Shown piece by piece: positions 62,114-64,000 of a DNA stretch of 64,000 nt; the first letter of the stretch is position 1; every line of letters begins with the position of its first letter. The notes under the pieces are model-generated. The model was given only the letters and a program-made list of their open reading frames with translations. It did not search any database and had not been told where the DNA came from. Made by a program: the position numbers and the translations under genes. Origin of the DNA: Echinometra lucunter. Lineage: Eukaryota; Echinodermata; Echinoidea; Camarodonta; Echinometridae. The stretch lies in the NCBI GenBank assembly GCA_029962745.1, contig CM057157.1:2156835-2220834 (forward strand), in the 5' to 3' direction.

Positions 62114-63160
62114 CGAATCGACTCAGCAATATATAAATTAATGTGAATGAATAAAGAGCAAGACATTCATGTTTGATTTAAATTCTAGCCCAGTCCTTTA
62201 CATTAAGGATTAAGAGAAAATGTTTGTGTTACAAATTTCAGAGATGGCAAAAAAAAAAAAAAAAAAAAATAGTAACTTGCTGTCTGACACAGAGATCTCG
62301 CCCACTTATGTTTATATAAATCCATTTTTTCCTGGGGAAGGACCCCCGAAAGGTACAGAATACAGATTTATCACATTCGTCATAGACATGGAAATCCTAA
62401 AACTGGAGTAATCTAGTGTCTATGCAGCTCCAACTCTGCCTCTTTTTCTCTCTTTTTTTTCTGTAAAAGGCGTAGTGAGTAGTGACAACCTTCAAATCTG
62501 GCTCATATTAGAAATTGAAATCGAATATATCCATCACACCTTCCCCATCAACTCCTGCAAGACATACTTTGCCTGTTCATTACAGACTGCCATGTGTGCT
62601 CTTTGATAATCATTGAAACCAACTTAGATATAAGCTTGGATTTCCCAGCAAAAATTATGAATCCATTTACCACCAGTTTACTCTGAGAAATTGAAAAATA
62701 AATTTTGTTGCACAAAGAAAGGGAATTGCTGAAAAAATATTTCTTGCAGAGACTTCCTCATTTCTCTTTTCACATTGGGATGTGAAATATTGAGCTTCTT
62801 CTACATTTTTTTTTTCTATTCAAATTTTACTCAAAAGCATTGTTAAGTGTCTCATAATAGTAACTCGGCGCCAGGATTTCCAGGGCAAGATTTAACACGT
62901 TTAAGCAAATATTGATATAATAATACACTTTGAAACCAAATTTTACATGTACTTGGCAGGTAATATAGAAATGGATTACTTTGAATAAAATTTCACCAAA
63001 TACAATTTTCCACAATATCTGATTATGGACAGTTGTACAGTACAAAGTTCAAAACCTTCATAGTTTGCAGCTTTTCATGGTTTACAATAATGACTAAGAG
63101 TTGGGGATATTATTTTTTAGCTATTATGACGAGTATTGAATCATTATTACAGAATTTGTA
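62114..63160. other. Intergenic DNA, nothing recognised
   Basis: Contains a poly-A run at 62248; otherwise featureless. Confidence 0.35.
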
Positions 63161-63164
63161 TCAT

Positions 63165-63236
63165 CCGCAGAATAATAATAGCAATAATAATGATAACAAT
63201 GATTATCGTCATTATTATTATCATCATCATCATCAT

Positions 63237-63289
<53 letters not shown>

Positions 63290-63335
63290 TTTTTTATCAT
63301 CATCATCATCATCATCATCATTATTATAATTGTTA
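63165..63335. repeat. Compound trinucleotide microsatellite
   Basis: AAT, ATC, then a long TAG run (63237-63288) and an ATC run (63296-63320). Confidence 0.95.
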
Positions 63336-63499
63336 TTATAGTTATAATTATCGTTAATTACAATACTAATAGCAATTTGTCTATTGTCTATAGTCTATTC
63401 CTAGGCACATAAGAAAATACAGATTCTAATCTTAAGAGAGAGCCCAGATGAGTGTCAAGTACATGTATTGTTAAAGGAGATGGGATTTCAACTTGGATA

Positions 63500-63610
63500 A
63501 GATGGCTTTTAAGGATATTGTAATTCGAACACCATGCAGAGATTATTCCATAGAGGAGGTGCACCAGCTGAGAAAGCCCTTTCACCGCAGACTAGGCTCT
63601 TGTCTTGGGA
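63500..63610 (-). pseudogene. Possible LINE C-terminal relic
   Basis: The minus strand reads CGERAFSAGAPPLWNNL, resembling the conserved 'RAFS.AAP.LWN.LP' block at the end of CR1-like ORF2. Only this fragment is visible. Confidence 0.35.
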
Positions 63611-64000
63611 ATCTTAAGGAGATACTGATGTGATGACCTAGATTACGAAATGAGATAATGTAATTTCGCACGAGTAATAAAGTGCATCATCATTGATGTG
63701 CAATTTTGAGGTGTATAACGGATTTTTTTTTTTTTAGTGGGAAGGGTAACGCAAAATCTGTGGACAGGAGGAGAAGCTACTCGTAATTAGATAAAAGAAA
63801 AATTGTCAAATTTGGTATAGCTTAGTGATAAAATTTGTATTATAACTCCGATGAAATCCCATATGAAAATCAAAGCTCTTTTGAATTGCAATGTCAATAT
63901 ATTCACATTATGTCTTGATTTTTGGAAAACTGACCCCTTCCACGACAAATAAAGATATGGGATAGGTTTGGGTTAGAAATCAATTGTATTTTAAAGAAAA

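Overview
The window is animal (eukaryotic) genomic DNA. It is AT-rich, with long introns with canonical splice sites, many microsatellites, LINEs, a tRNA-derived SINE and a dense crop of non-autonomous DNA transposons. One 500-base assembly gap lies at 48249-48748. The repeat style (hAT families carrying 'GAGCGAGCG' arrays, TTCGTTATTCCGAA palindromes, TTAA- and TA-flanked MITEs) together with immunoglobulin (Ig) receptor genes suggests a marine invertebrate deuterostome. I favour an echinoderm, probably a sea urchin; this is an inference from style, not a database match.

The main content is a head-to-tail pair of Ig-superfamily receptor genes on the minus strand. Gene A runs from a signal-peptide exon at 46471-46555 to a stop codon at 8941. 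I can join 13 exons with consistent phases into an open frame of 677 codons: signal peptide, V-type Ig domain, second Ig domain, one membrane span, a short linker exon, three homologous 34-codon tail exons with a D-Y-x-x-K-D motif (the second lacks that tyrosine), and five further phase-0 exons of unknown function. Gene B enters at 823-907 with a signal-peptide exon of identical layout (15 nt of 5' UTR, 70 coding nt, phase 1), followed by a V-type exon cut off by the window start. The two are evidently tandem duplicates.

Region by region: 1-0.9 kb, gene B; 0.9-8.9 kb, intergenic, with microsatellites, a TA-flanked MITE and a 1.5 kb element with motif-bearing ends; 8.9-17.1 kb, last two exons of gene A separated by an intron holding an apparently intact 4.9 kb LINE with exact 9-bp target duplications; 17.5-21.9 kb, three exons among decayed LINE and SINE fragments; 21.9-34.3 kb, a giant intron of nested repeats; 34.3-38.5 kb, tail and membrane exons; 39-44.2 kb, Ig exons, with an element and a nested hAT between them; 44.5-46.1 kb, a hAT element in intron 1; 46.6-64 kb, no convincing gene, but several well-delimited transposons (hAT, piggyBac-like, MITEs), large palindromes and one LINE relic.

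Two observations stand out. First, the tandemly duplicated 303-bp tail-exon unit has changed much more in the exon than in the adjoining intron, and the changes remove a motif tyrosine. Second, three unrelated-looking elements share one architecture: 4-bp target duplications plus an element-specific motif repeated internally in both orientations.
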